From: an uncultured Collinsella sp.
GTDB taxonomy: Bacteria; Actinomycetota; Coriobacteriia; Coriobacteriales; Coriobacteriaceae
Length of the DNA: 64,000 nt
NCBI GenBank assembly: GCA_905199225.1
Contig: CAJKFS010000003.1
Location: forward strand, 26,782-90,781
Direction of reading: 5' to 3'
Below the pieces are notes generated by a model. It was given only the letters and a program-made list of their open reading frames with translations, had not been told where the DNA came from and ran no database searches. The number at the start of each line of letters is the position of its first letter. Positions within the stretch are counted from its first letter, which is position 1. Below, piece after piece: positions 1-8,347 of the stretch. The position numbers were made by a program, and so were the translations under genes.

Positions 1-139
1 CGATATCATTATGATCAGCAATGAACTGAGGCGCGCGTTTTGCGCGTTTACGAATGGCGGATAAGGACTTGCTTGCTTCGGTAGCAGAAACAACCTGGTC
101 TTTTGTAAACACCGGTTTTTCCAGAACGAGTGGGGACAT
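1..139 (-). CDS. Phd/YefM-type antitoxin, N-terminal part (truncated by window edge)
   Basis: The frame opens with ATG at 139 after a GGAGG ribosome site and runs off the left edge, so only about 46 residues are visible. The segment VSATEASKSLSAIRKRAKRA and the following FIADHND resemble the N-terminal DNA-binding part of Phd/YefM antitoxins, which bind their own promoter and neutralise a RelE/Doc/YoeB-type toxin. The upstream region carries paired repeats that look like such an autoregulatory operator. The toxin gene, if present, lies outside the window, so the assignment rests on N-terminal resemblance and the operator. Confidence 0.6.
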   Translation of the reverse strand, partial: MSPLVLEKPVFTKDQVVSATEASKSLSAIRKRAKRAPQFIADHNDI

Positions 140-153
140 TTTGACCTCCAAAA

Positions 154-214
154 AATAATCTGGATTATATTTCAAAGTATACTTCAAAAAATAATCCAGA
201 CTTTTATTCAAAAG
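154..214 (-). promoter_or_regulatory. Repeated operator-like sites upstream of the antitoxin gene
   Basis: The core at 155-168 is an imperfect palindrome (ATAATC, two bases, GATTAT). A related ATAATCCAGA lies at 191-200, and each is followed by an ATTCAAA-type stretch. TTCAAAGTATACTTCAAA sits between them. AT-rich direct and inverted repeats directly upstream of a Phd/YefM-like antitoxin fit cooperative autorepression. The binding protein is inferred. Confidence 0.45.
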
Positions 215-223
215 TAAAAAGCC

Positions 224-1228
224 TTATCGATTCTCGATGCTGCCGATATTCTTGAGCTCGATGGAGATGAGGCCGTTGGGCTCGTTGACAAACTCGATGT
301 ATTCGGAGTTCGAACCCATCTCGGCCGGGAAGCTGATCTCGATACCCGTGTCGGTACGGATCTTATGATTGCGCACCGCCGCGCGTTCGACCTGTTTGCG
401 CTCTACGGGCACACGCTCAGGCACCTTCTCCTCGGTCAGTGCCGCGCGCACGCTCTCCTTGATGACCGGCTCGTCCTCAAAGACCTCGTCGACGATATCC
501 CAAGGCGGCAGCTCCTCGTCATCCTCGACCTTCTCGGCCACAGCGGCCTTAACCTTGGCGAGCGCTACGGCCGTATTGGCGCCGTGCTCCTCAGCGACCT
601 CCTCGACCACACGCGTCACGGTGTCGATGACCTCCTTACCCGATACGCCCGTATCGCACTGCAGCAGGCCATCGGGGATAAGCATACGGTCCTCGCCGGC
701 AATCTTGCGCTTCTTGTCCACGTAGCCAATCTCCATGGTGCTCGCGCGCACGATGGCATAGCTCGGCACCTTTTGCGAGGGGTTTGGCAGAATAGCGTAG
801 TGGCGCGCGATGTCGTTGCGCACCTCCCCCTCCTCGCGGCCCACCTCGTGCATAAAAGCCTGCTTGGAGCCCAGCAGCATCACGGCAAACCAGCGGGCAT
901 CCTCATCGTCGTCAAAATCAGCCACGAGCACATCGGTAGACTCGGCTTTCTCGACTTTGGTGAGCTCGGAGGAGATAAACTCCGCAATCTGCTGCGACAG
1001 GTCCACGAACTCGCGCTCGCCAAAGAAATAGCCCTTGAGCTCGCCGCCGAATGCGGAGTTCTCGGCAAACGTGGCACGCTTGTTATCAGCCGAGGTACGT
1101 GCGCGGCGCAGATGCGTTGTCACGAAGTTGCGCACGGTACGGCTCTCGATATCGAGCTCGCGCTGGCTCATGACGTTGACGGCAGAGTCAAAGTCCAGGA
1201 TATGCAGAATCGCGTGATTGATTTTCAT
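224..1228 (-). CDS. Nucleoid-associated protein, NdpA/YejK-like (37-kDa family)
   Basis: A protein of about 334 residues starting MKINHAILHILDF, the usual opening of the 37-kDa nucleoid-associated protein family. Family members bind DNA and are thought to act in chromosome organisation or as accessory proteins on mobile DNA. The length matches the family. A second in-frame ATG lies three codons upstream (1237), but the GGA ribosome-site remnant is better spaced for the start at 1228. A charged stretch with the motif DDEELPPWDIVDEVFEDEP lies near residues 230-250. It is transcribed toward the antitoxin gene; no partner is evident. Confidence 0.75.
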   Translation of the reverse strand: MKINHAILHILDFDSAVNVMSQRELDIESRTVRNFVTTHLRRARTSADNKRATFAENSAFGGELKGYFFGEREFVDLSQQIAEFISSELTKVEKAESTDVLVADFDDDEDARWFAVMLLGSKQAFMHEVGREEGEVRNDIARHYAILPNPSQKVPSYAIVRASTMEIGYVDKKRKIAGEDRMLIPDGLLQCDTGVSGKEVIDTVTRVVEEVAEEHGANTAVALAKVKAAVAEKVEDDEELPPWDIVDEVFEDEPVIKESVRAALTEEKVPERVPVERKQVERAAVRNHKIRTDTGIEISFPAEMGSNSEYIEFVNEPNGLISIELKNIGSIENR

Positions 1229-1303
1229 ATACGGCATTCCGTTCTAGATCGAATTGAGCACGAACCAGTATAGCTGTCGAGCCCGCCCCAGGCGCATCGA
1301 AGA

Positions 1304-1336
1304 TTGGTGCATCGGGGACAGGTTGCTTTGCACCAA
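1304..1336. repeat. Palindromic intergenic repeat, family A, copy 1
   Basis: TTGGTGCA at 1304-1311 and TTGCACCAA at 1328-1336 form inverted arms around a GGGGACAGGTTGC core. A near-identical unit in the same orientation lies at 2518-2549, on the other side of the DUF2974 gene, and a partial relative lies at 14811-14835. The GGGGACAGGT core resembles REP-type elements moved by Y1 (RAYT) transposases. That resemblance is inferred; no transposase is in the window. Confidence 0.6.
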
Positions 1337-1339
1337 TGG

Positions 1340-2500
1340 CTAGCGCAGGAGTTCGGACTGCCAAGCCTCGAGCTGTTCTGCCAAACTCTTGCCGGCAGCG
1401 GGCACGTCGATCTGGGGTCGTTTGGGCAGCAATGCGCATTTAAGGATTGCCACGATGGTCTGCGAGACAAAGCGTCGCGCATCCTTGTCAAAGCCTTGCG
1501 CAGCCTGGAGCATCACGGGCAGGCTCTCGCGCAGATTCCCAGCGATATCCGCAAACCGCTCAGCACCCGTAGCCTCAAACACGGAGAACAACGCATCTAC
1601 AAAACGCTCGCGCTCGCTAGGCGACACCGCAAGCAGCATCTCGCGAATGGAGCCATCAACGTATCGAGCACCGGCGGACAGGCGCTCGCAGTACACGAAG
1701 TCGCAACCATCAACCACCCAGCTAAAGGGATTGTGCTGCAGCAGGCTGAACTCGGTGCTCTCAACGATGGCATAGTCCTCCTGTGTCTCGAACATCATGC
1801 CAAAAATCGACGACCGAGGTAGCGTCTTGTCGATTCGACCGGAAAGATCGGCAAAGGCGTCGCCGTTCAGAAACTCCTCGACGAAGCCCGGACCATCATG
1901 GGAATACGCCCGTTCGATTCGCTCGCGGGCGACATCGGAGCACATTGCCGCACCGTACACCGCAAGGTTTCCGCCCTTGGAATGACCTCCGCACAAAAGC
2001 TGTCCGTCAATCGCATCCGCCGCCTCGTCCACATAACGCGCCGCGGATTCCTGGGCCGGCACAGGACACCGGAACGCCATGTTAAAGTCCTCTTTCCAGC
2101 CCACAATCGTGCTGTCGGTCCCCCGGAAGGAAAGATAACTAAACCCCGCCGGAAACCGGAACGCCATGGCTGCAAACTGCTCTGTCGCCACCACATCGCT
2201 CACGGCACGATAGCCGCAAACGTGCACGCCACGGTAGCGAGGGCTTGCTGCCACGGCCTCCAACAAGGCCCTGCTCCCCTCTGGGTCCCACAAGTCGTCA
2301 ATCATGTCCCGGTAGCACTCGGCACGCAGCAGTTCGCGTACGTCTAGGCCCTGCCAGTTCGTCAGCTCCGCCATATCGCGCGGCAAACGCAAATAGGACA
2401 ACCACGCAAAGACCAGGCTATCCACCGCGCAGAACGGCCGCTCCTCAAACGAATCAAACGCCGTCTGGGCATAGGTCAAAAAATTAGGCGAATCCGGCAT
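1340..2500 (-). CDS. DUF2974 (Mbeg1-like) alpha/beta hydrolase
   Basis: A 386-residue protein with GGHSKGGNLAVYGA around residue 171, a lipase-type nucleophile elbow with Ser174 as likely nucleophile, and SFRGTDSTIVGWKEDFNMAF around 124, a strand typical of the DUF2974/Mbeg1-like family. Such proteins are predicted alpha/beta hydrolases with unproven substrates. There is no signal peptide, so it is probably cytoplasmic. A GGGAGG site precedes the ATG. The gene stands alone, with a copy of repeat family A only a few bases beyond its stop and another 18 bases before its start, an unusual bracketing. Confidence 0.75.
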   Translation of the reverse strand: MPDSPNFLTYAQTAFDSFEERPFCAVDSLVFAWLSYLRLPRDMAELTNWQGLDVRELLRAECYRDMIDDLWDPEGSRALLEAVAASPRYRGVHVCGYRAVSDVVATEQFAAMAFRFPAGFSYLSFRGTDSTIVGWKEDFNMAFRCPVPAQESAARYVDEAADAIDGQLLCGGHSKGGNLAVYGAAMCSDVARERIERAYSHDGPGFVEEFLNGDAFADLSGRIDKTLPRSSIFGMMFETQEDYAIVESTEFSLLQHNPFSWVVDGCDFVYCERLSAGARYVDGSIREMLLAVSPSERERFVDALFSVFEATGAERFADIAGNLRESLPVMLQAAQGFDKDARRFVSQTIVAILKCALLPKRPQIDVPAAGKSLAEQLEAWQSELLR

Positions 2501-2517
2501 GGCCCTCCCATCAACTA

Positions 2518-2549
2518 TGGTGCATTGGGGTCAGGTTACTTTGCACCAA
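2518..2549. repeat. Palindromic intergenic repeat, family A, copy 2
   Basis: TGGTGCA at 2518-2524 and TTGCACCA at 2541-2548 flank TTGGGGTCAGGTTACT. It matches the copy at 1304-1336 at nearly every position and has the same orientation, so the hydrolase gene between them is bracketed by direct copies of a palindromic unit. Confidence 0.6.
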
Positions 2550-2614
2550 AAAGGCGCCCGGGCCGTGTGGACCCGAACGCCTTCATTGTAGCTTTTCGCT
2601 CTAGCGAGCTTGAT

Positions 2615-3565
2615 TTAGCAGGAGAAGTCGACGCTGTCGATGATGTCCTTGAGGGCCTTGGCGGAGGCGGTGAGCTCATGCTGCTCGTCATCGTCCAGCG
2701 GCACGGGAACGCGGCAGACAACGCCGTCGCGGCCAACGACGGTCGGCATAGAAATGGCAAGATCGGACAGGCCGTACTCGCCCACCATGAGCGAGGAGAC
2801 GGGCAGAACGGTCTGCTCATCGCGCATGACGGCGGTGCAGATACGCTTGACGGCCATGGCGACGCCATAGTAGGTGGCGTGCTTCTTCTCAATGATGGTG
2901 TAGGCGGAATTCTTGACGTCCTCGGCGATACGCTTCTCGGCGGCTTCGTGCTCCAGGTGGCCGTGAAGCTCGCAGAAGGTGTTCAGCGGAACGCCGGCAA
3001 CCTGAGCGCTGGACCAAGCGACAAACTCGGAGTCGCCGTGCTCACCCATGACGTAGGCCTGAACGTCGCGCGGGTCAACCTCGACGTGGGCGCCAAGCAT
3101 CTGCTGCAGACGGCCGGTGTCGAGTACGGTACCGGAGCCGATGACATGGCCCTCGGGCAAGCCGGACATCTTGATGGCGGCATAGGTCAGAACATCGACC
3201 GGGTTGGAGACGATGAGCAGAATGCCGTCGAAGCCGGACTTCTTAATCTCGGGGATAATGGACTTAAAGATGTTGACGTTCTTGTTGACCAGGTCCAGGC
3301 GGGTCTCACCGGGCTTCTGAGCAGCGCCAGCGGTGACGACAATCATGGCGGCGTCGGCGACATCGGAATAATCGCCGGCGTAGATCTTCATCGGCTCGGC
3401 AAACGTCATGCCGTGCGCGATATCCAGGGCCTCACCCTCGGCGCGGTTCTTGTCCACGTCGATGAGGACCATTTCGGAGAACAGACCGCTCTGCATCAGC
3501 GCGAACGCCGAAGACGAACCGACGAAACCGCAGCCGACAATAGCGACCTTCTTCTCGTTAACCAT
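2615..3565 (-). CDS. ldh: L-lactate dehydrogenase
   Basis: A 316-residue NAD-dependent dehydrogenase converting pyruvate and NADH to L-lactate, the NAD-regenerating end step of fermentation. It shows the Rossmann motif GCGFVGSSSAF near residue 11, the substrate loop AQKPGETRLD, whose Gln favours lactate over malate, and the catalytic His in GEHGDSEF near residue 180. The start at 3565 follows GGGAG and gives the normal family length; an upstream in-frame ATG at 3643 would add a non-homologous extension. A strong hairpin lies in its 5-prime leader. Confidence 0.92.
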   Translation of the reverse strand: MVNEKKVAIVGCGFVGSSSAFALMQSGLFSEMVLIDVDKNRAEGEALDIAHGMTFAEPMKIYAGDYSDVADAAMIVVTAGAAQKPGETRLDLVNKNVNIFKSIIPEIKKSGFDGILLIVSNPVDVLTYAAIKMSGLPEGHVIGSGTVLDTGRLQQMLGAHVEVDPRDVQAYVMGEHGDSEFVAWSSAQVAGVPLNTFCELHGHLEHEAAEKRIAEDVKNSAYTIIEKKHATYYGVAMAVKRICTAVMRDEQTVLPVSSLMVGEYGLSDLAISMPTVVGRDGVVCRVPVPLDDDEQHELTASAKALKDIIDSVDFSC

Positions 3566-3590
3566 TAGAAACTCCCATCTCTCTCCACAA

Positions 3591-3623
3591 ACAAGCCGCC
3601 CGGGAACGACCCGAGCGGCTTGT
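3591..3623 (-). promoter_or_regulatory. Hairpin in the ldh leader
   Basis: ACAAGCCGC at 3591-3599 pairs with GCGGCTTGT at 3615-3623, and CGGG/CCCG continue the stem around an AACGA loop. On the minus strand it lies 25-60 bases before the ldh start and is not followed by a U-run. It could be an mRNA-stabilising or attenuating leader structure, or the degenerate terminator of the upstream aminotransferase gene. Confidence 0.4.
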
Positions 3624-3735
3624 CGTAATCCCAATACATCCAATCGGGACTTTGATTATGCTCCTATTCGCAGCCAAATATCGACCGTTTACCGAAATTG
3701 TTTGCAGGATTCGTAAAATAACTGCACGAAATCGG

Positions 3736-3779
3736 TTTCGAGCTATTGACGAGTCGATTTCGAGCTATTGACGAGTCGA
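3736..3779. repeat. Two tandem 22-bp repeats
   Basis: TTTCGAGCTATTGACGAGTC plus two further bases occurs twice back to back (3736-3757 and 3758-3779) with no mismatch, just downstream of the aminotransferase stop. It looks like a recent slippage duplication. No function is evident. Confidence 0.75.
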
Positions 3780-3788
3780 GATGGCCTT

Positions 3789-4952
3789 CTAATACAGGCC
3801 CGCCTCACGAATGGCCTCGGCAGCCAAAGCGATCTGATCGGGCGGCAGGACCAGTGCCATGCGCACGTGCCCCTCGCCCGAAGGACCAAAGCTCGCGCCC
3901 GGCGTCACCACAACGCCGGCCTTCTCCATGAGCTCCTCGCAAAACGCCATGGAATCGGTGCGGCCACCGGGAAGCTTGGCCCACACAAACATAGAGCCAT
4001 GCGCGTTGGGGCGCTCCCAGCCCAGACCCTCAAGACCGTCGCACAGGGCATCGCGGCGCTCCTGGTACTTCAGACGCTGCGCCTCGACCTCATCGCGCGG
4101 GCCATTAAGGCACGCGATGGCGGCCTTCTGGATCGGGAAGAACATACCAAAGTCGATCTGGCTGCGCAGCTTGGCAAAGGCAGAGACCACGTCCTCTCGG
4201 CCGACCAAAAAGCCGATGCGCGCACCGGTGACGTTAAACGACTTGGAGAGCGAGAAAAACTCAACGCCCACCTCGAGCGCGCCGGGATACTGTAAGAAGC
4301 TGCCGCCCGGCTCGCCGTCGAACACAATGTCCGAGTATGCGTTGTCGTGAACGATCAACAGGTCGTGCTCGCGGGCGAAAGCGATGATCTCCTCGTAGAT
4401 CTCGGGCGTGCCCACCGAGCCCACCGGATTGGCGGGCAGTGACACGATCATGTACTTGGCACGGTCGGCCACCTCGGGATCGATGCCCGCCACATAGGGC
4501 AGGTAATTGTGCTCGGCAACCAGCGGATAGTACTCGAGCTTGGCATCGGCGATCTTGGCACCCGCCTCAAAGACCGGGTAGCACGGATCGGGAACCAGAA
4601 TGGTGTCACCCGGATCGAGCAGGGCCAGGCCCAAATGGCCCACGCCTTCCTGTGTGCCGTTGCACGACTGCACCATGGACGGCGTAATGCCTGAAACGCC
4701 AAAGCGACGCTCATAGTAATCGCACACGGCCTGCTTGAGTTCGGGTAGGTCGCGCAGGGCATACTTCCACATCTCGGGATCTTGGGCTGCTTGCGTGAGC
4801 GCCTCGACCACATGGTCGTACGGCTTAAAGTCGGGCGTGCCCACGCTCATGTTGTAAATGGTCTTGCCCTGAGCCTTCAGCGCGAGAAGCTTGTTGTTGA
4901 GCGAAGCGAAGACCTCCGCGCCAAAGCGGTCGAGACGCTGCGATGCCTGCAT
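3789..4952 (-). CDS. PLP-dependent class I/II aminotransferase
   Basis: A 387-residue fold-type I aminotransferase. SLSKSFNVTGARIGF near residue 235 carries the PLP-binding Lys, VPDPCYPVFEAGA and VHDNAYSDIVFDG are the usual cofactor-pocket segments, and SFGPSGEGHVRMAL is the C-terminal substrate Arg region. The N-terminal NMSVGTPDFKPYDHV and the overall pattern are closest to LL-diaminopimelate aminotransferase or aspartate aminotransferase-like enzymes, but substrate cannot be fixed from sequence. The start at 4952 follows AAAGGTGG; upstream codons overlap a terminator hairpin. Confidence 0.85.
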   Translation of the reverse strand: MQASQRLDRFGAEVFASLNNKLLALKAQGKTIYNMSVGTPDFKPYDHVVEALTQAAQDPEMWKYALRDLPELKQAVCDYYERRFGVSGITPSMVQSCNGTQEGVGHLGLALLDPGDTILVPDPCYPVFEAGAKIADAKLEYYPLVAEHNYLPYVAGIDPEVADRAKYMIVSLPANPVGSVGTPEIYEEIIAFAREHDLLIVHDNAYSDIVFDGEPGGSFLQYPGALEVGVEFFSLSKSFNVTGARIGFLVGREDVVSAFAKLRSQIDFGMFFPIQKAAIACLNGPRDEVEAQRLKYQERRDALCDGLEGLGWERPNAHGSMFVWAKLPGGRTDSMAFCEELMEKAGVVVTPGASFGPSGEGHVRMALVLPPDQIALAAEAIREAGLY

Positions 4953-4970
4953 GGTGCCACCTTTCGATAT

Positions 4971-5002
4971 AAAAAACGCGGCGCTCCGACAAGAGCGCCG
5001 CG
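4971..5002 (-). terminator. Intrinsic terminator downstream of nadE
   Basis: CGCGGCGCTC (4977-4986) and GAGCGCCGCG (4993-5002) form a perfect 10-bp stem with a six-base loop. On the minus strand it is followed by six U residues. It lies between nadE and the aminotransferase gene and should end nadE transcripts. Confidence 0.85.
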
Positions 5003-5070
5003 CGATACGGGCCATCAGATTGCAAAAGTGTAACGCTTGCAACCCCCGTATTGGTTCAATTTAGCCAACC

Positions 5071-7050
5071 TTAGTCAATTGCATTGAGCGCGTCGATCTG
5101 CGCGAGCCACAGACGCGAGCTGGCGTCACTCGGCATACGCCAATCGCCGCGCGGGCTGAGCGTCACCGAACCCACCTTGGGACCATCGGGCAGGCAGCTG
5201 CGCTTAAACTGCTGGGCAAAGAAGCGACGATAGAACGTACGCAGCCACGTGTGGACGGTCTTGGCGTCGTAGACGCCCTCGAAGCTCTTGAGCGCCATGC
5301 GGTAGATCTTGCCCGGCTCAAAGCCAAAACGCAGCAGGTAGTAGAGGAAGTAGTCGTGCAGCTCGTACGGGCCCACCAAATCCTCGGTCTTCTGCGCAAT
5401 CTCGCCGTCGCCCGTGGGCGGCAAAAGCTCGGGGGACACCGGCGTATCGAGGATATCGAGCAGCGTCTCGGCGATACGCCCGCCAAAGACATCGGCGGCA
5501 TAACGCACCAGATGGCGCACAAGCGTCTTGGGCACACTCGCGTTGACGGCGTACATGCTCATGTGGTCGCCGTTATAGGTAGCCCAGCCGAGCGCCAGCT
5601 CCGACAGGTCGCCCGTGCCGATGACAAAACCGCCGGCCTGGTTGGCCAGATCCATCAGAATCTGCGTACGCTCGCGGGCCTGGCAGTTCTCATAGGTCAC
5701 GTCTTGGACGGCCGGATCGTGCTCAATGTCCCTGAAGTGCTGCTCCACAGCCGCGTGAATCGAAACCTCGCGGAAGCTCACGCCCAGGTCGCGGGCAAGC
5801 GACTCGGCATTCGACTTGGTACGATGCGTCGTGCCAAAGCCGGGCATGGACACGGCCGTGATACCGGTGCGCGGCAGCCCCAGTGCATCGAAGGCGCGCA
5901 CGGTCACAAGCAGTGCCAGCGTGGAGTCCAGGCCGCCCGAAAGACCGATGACCGCAGCCTTGGTACCCGTATGGGCAAGGCGAGTCTTGAGGCCGGCGGT
6001 CTGCAGGTCGAGGATGGTCTCGCAGCGCTCGGCCAGGTCACCATGGTCGGCCGGCACAAAAGGCGCACGCGGGAAAACGCGGTCGATATCGCAGGCATCG
6101 CGCAGGACAGGCTCTTCGGCCAGCACGTCCTCAAAAGAGAACTCAACGGTCGTGGCCTCCGGCACATCGACCGCGCGGGTCCACGTCGTCGAACGACGGC
6201 GCTCGGCAACCAGGCGGTCAAGGTCAACGTCGGCGATGGCCATATCGCAAGTAAGCAGTTTGGTCGCGGCGAGCTTGGAGCCGTTTTCATAGACGAGGTT
6301 CTCCCCCGCAAAGACCATGTCGGTCGTGGACTCGCCCTCACTCGCGTCCGCGTAGGCATAGGCGCAGTACAGGCGCGCGCTTTGGTTAGAGATAAGGCTG
6401 CGACGGTAATCTGCCTTACCGATAATCTCGTCCGAGGCCGACGGGTTGAGAATCACCGTCACACCGTCAAGCGCCATCTCGGTCGAAGGGGGCGCCGGCA
6501 CCCACAGGTCCTCACAGACCTCAACGCCCAACACCAGGTCCTCGGCGCCCTCGTCACAGCAACGGTAGACAAGCCCTGAACCCAGCGGGACCGGACCCTG
6601 ACCGGCAAATTCAACCCACACGGGATCCGCAGGCGCCGGAGCAAACCAACGGCGCTCATAGAACTCGCCATAGTTGGGCAGATACTTCTTGGCCGTGAGG
6701 CCCAAAAGCTCGCCCGCACAGCACACGGCCGCGCAGTTGTAGATGTTTTCAGCCACCGCAACGGGCAAGCCAACGGTAAAGACGATCGGCAGCTCACGGG
6801 TTTCATCGAGTATGTGCACCAGTGCTGCTTCGCAGGCATGCAGCAGCGTGCGGTTATGGAACAGGTCGGCCGCGGTATAGCCGGTCAGGTTAAGCTCGGG
6901 CAGCACCAGCGCGCGAACGCCGCGCTCGGTAGCCTCGCGAACAGCCGCCAGCGCAACCTCGGCATTGCCCTCGACATCGGCCACGCGACTCCGCGGCGAC
7001 GCCGCCGCCACACGCAAAAAGCCATCAGACTGAGAAAGGTGAAGATTCAT
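5071..7050 (-). CDS. nadE: Glutamine-dependent NAD(+) synthetase
   Basis: A 659-residue two-domain enzyme making NAD from nicotinic acid adenine dinucleotide, ATP and glutamine. The N-terminal nitrilase-like glutaminase domain shows the catalytic Glu in LVLPELNLTGY (residue 52), Lys in KKYLPNYGEFYERRWF and Cys in VEVCEDLW (about 180). The C-terminal synthetase domain has the pyrophosphate loop GLSGGLDSTLAL near 370. The start at 7050 is preceded by GGGAG at good spacing. The gene is monocistronic, with a strong terminator after it. Confidence 0.93.
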   Translation of the reverse strand: MNLHLSQSDGFLRVAAASPRSRVADVEGNAEVALAAVREATERGVRALVLPELNLTGYTAADLFHNRTLLHACEAALVHILDETRELPIVFTVGLPVAVAENIYNCAAVCCAGELLGLTAKKYLPNYGEFYERRWFAPAPADPVWVEFAGQGPVPLGSGLVYRCCDEGAEDLVLGVEVCEDLWVPAPPSTEMALDGVTVILNPSASDEIIGKADYRRSLISNQSARLYCAYAYADASEGESTTDMVFAGENLVYENGSKLAATKLLTCDMAIADVDLDRLVAERRRSTTWTRAVDVPEATTVEFSFEDVLAEEPVLRDACDIDRVFPRAPFVPADHGDLAERCETILDLQTAGLKTRLAHTGTKAAVIGLSGGLDSTLALLVTVRAFDALGLPRTGITAVSMPGFGTTHRTKSNAESLARDLGVSFREVSIHAAVEQHFRDIEHDPAVQDVTYENCQARERTQILMDLANQAGGFVIGTGDLSELALGWATYNGDHMSMYAVNASVPKTLVRHLVRYAADVFGGRIAETLLDILDTPVSPELLPPTGDGEIAQKTEDLVGPYELHDYFLYYLLRFGFEPGKIYRMALKSFEGVYDAKTVHTWLRTFYRRFFAQQFKRSCLPDGPKVGSVTLSPRGDWRMPSDASSRLWLAQIDALNAID

Positions 7051-7253
7051 AAGAATGCTCCCGTGCGTAGACGCCATTCACAACAATTAGCAAGTCCTAT
7101 TGTAGTTCAACCGCCGGGTGTAACCGCATCCCACCAACTTGGTGAGCAATTGATGAGTTGATGGTATCTGTTAAATGTCACGTACGATTCACATCTGGTG
7201 GGTACCCTGATGGCTACACGAAACGAAGCAGATTTACACCGGGAGGACCCCGT

Positions 7254-8207
7254 ATGACAACCAAGTACACCGACGCGCCGCGCACGCGCGTCATGACGCC
7301 GGCATCGCTCAACAACGGCGTGCACGAGAACCATTCCATCGGACAGACCATGGCCATCGCGCCTAAAAAGGGCCTGTTCGATGACATTTCCATTCCCCAG
7401 ATCATCGCCGGCGCCGCAGCTGCTGCCACGAGCGTCGCGCTTGCCTCCAAGATTGGTATCGCTGGTTCAGTAATTGGTGCCGCCGTGAGCTCGGTCATCA
7501 CCGTTGTGTCCTCGCAGGTCTACCGCCACTTTATCTCTGCCAGCGCCGAAGCAATCAAGGGCACGCATGCCGCTGTCGACTACCCTGCCGGCGCCTACGA
7601 GCCCGTTGAGCCCGATGTCGAGGAGCACCTAGGTGGCGCCGCGACCACGCAGGAAATGCGCCAGGTTGCGGGACGCGCGACCACGGCGCGCGTCGCCCCC
7701 AACAGTCTGCGCGCCAAGGCGGCGGCAGAGCGCAGCCAGACACAAAAGAAGGTCATCGTCTTCTCGATCGCCATCGCCATCGTCGCGGTCATCGCCTGCG
7801 CCGGCGCCATCCTTATCACCACTGCCGGTGAGGGTCTGGGCGAGCGTCCCGAGCCAATCCTGTCGTCGCGCACGACCGAGAGCGATGCAAATGGCAACAC
7901 TCAGCCGCAGGATCAGCAGGCACAGACGGACGACACGCAAGACAGTCCTACCTCTGCCAATTCGTCCTCGAACACCCAAAACCAATCGCAGGGCACCGAT
8001 TCCTCTACGGCCAGCAGTGACACGCCGTCCGGCACGACCGACTCAAGCCAAACGACTGACGGTTCGCAGCCAAGCACGGGCGGTCAGACGAGCGACACCA
8101 CGTCGGGAACGGGTGCAGCAGACAGTAGCAACACCAACAGCTCGAGCGGAACCGCGTCCGGCACGGCATCTGACAACTCGAGCCAAGGCACGGCATCGGG
8201 CAACTAA
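7254..8207 (+). CDS. Membrane protein with Ser/Thr-rich tail, function unknown
   Basis: A 317-residue protein not recognised as a named family. A hydrophobic Ala/Gly-rich stretch with an IIAGAAAAATSVALASKIGI core (about residues 42-75) and a second clear transmembrane helix VIVFSIAIAIVAVIACAGAI (about 165-185) divide it. The last 115 residues are almost entirely Ser, Thr, Gly, Asn, Gln and Asp, typical of an extracellular stalk. No sortase motif is seen. The start at 7254 follows GGGAGG; the longer reading from 7158 lacks a ribosome site. Confidence 0.7.
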   Translation: MTTKYTDAPRTRVMTPASLNNGVHENHSIGQTMAIAPKKGLFDDISIPQIIAGAAAAATSVALASKIGIAGSVIGAAVSSVITVVSSQVYRHFISASAEAIKGTHAAVDYPAGAYEPVEPDVEEHLGGAATTQEMRQVAGRATTARVAPNSLRAKAAAERSQTQKKVIVFSIAIAIVAVIACAGAILITTAGEGLGERPEPILSSRTTESDANGNTQPQDQQAQTDDTQDSPTSANSSSNTQNQSQGTDSSTASSDTPSGTTDSSQTTDGSQPSTGGQTSDTTSGTGAADSSNTNSSSGTASGTASDNSSQGTASGN

Positions 8208-8241
8208 GCACATTTGCTTCTCATAGATAACCGACCTGTAC

Positions 8242-8275
8242 AACGGGCGCGAATCGAAAGCGGTTCGCGCCCGTT
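8242..8275 (+). terminator. Hairpin terminator after the membrane protein gene
   Basis: AACGGGCGCGAA (8242-8253) and TTCGCGCCCGTT (8264-8275) form a perfect 12-bp stem with a ten-base loop. A short T stretch follows only weakly, so termination may be partial. Confidence 0.65.
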
Positions 8276-8312
8276 TGCCTTGGGCGCCGCCATGGCGAAC
8301 GCCATGCGATGG

Positions 8313-8335
8313 TAAGATGCTTTACATGTGTAAAG
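8313..8335 (+). promoter_or_regulatory. Promoter -10 and palindrome before the 8348 gene
   Basis: TAAGAT (8313-8318) is a plausible -10 element. CTTTACATGTGTAAAG (8320-8335) is a perfect seven-base-arm palindrome placed at the expected transcript start and touching the GAGGAG ribosome site. It is a likely operator or 5-prime hairpin. Confidence 0.35.
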
Positions 8336-8347
8336 AGGAGATTTGCC

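Noticed and set aside
365..1273. Long open frame opposite the NdpA-like gene
   Set aside because: It is antisense to a recognisable protein and has no ribosome site or family resemblance; high GC keeps stops rare.
2525..3568. Plus-strand open frame opposite ldh
   Set aside because: It is a shadow of the lactate dehydrogenase gene, whose motifs are all on the minus strand.
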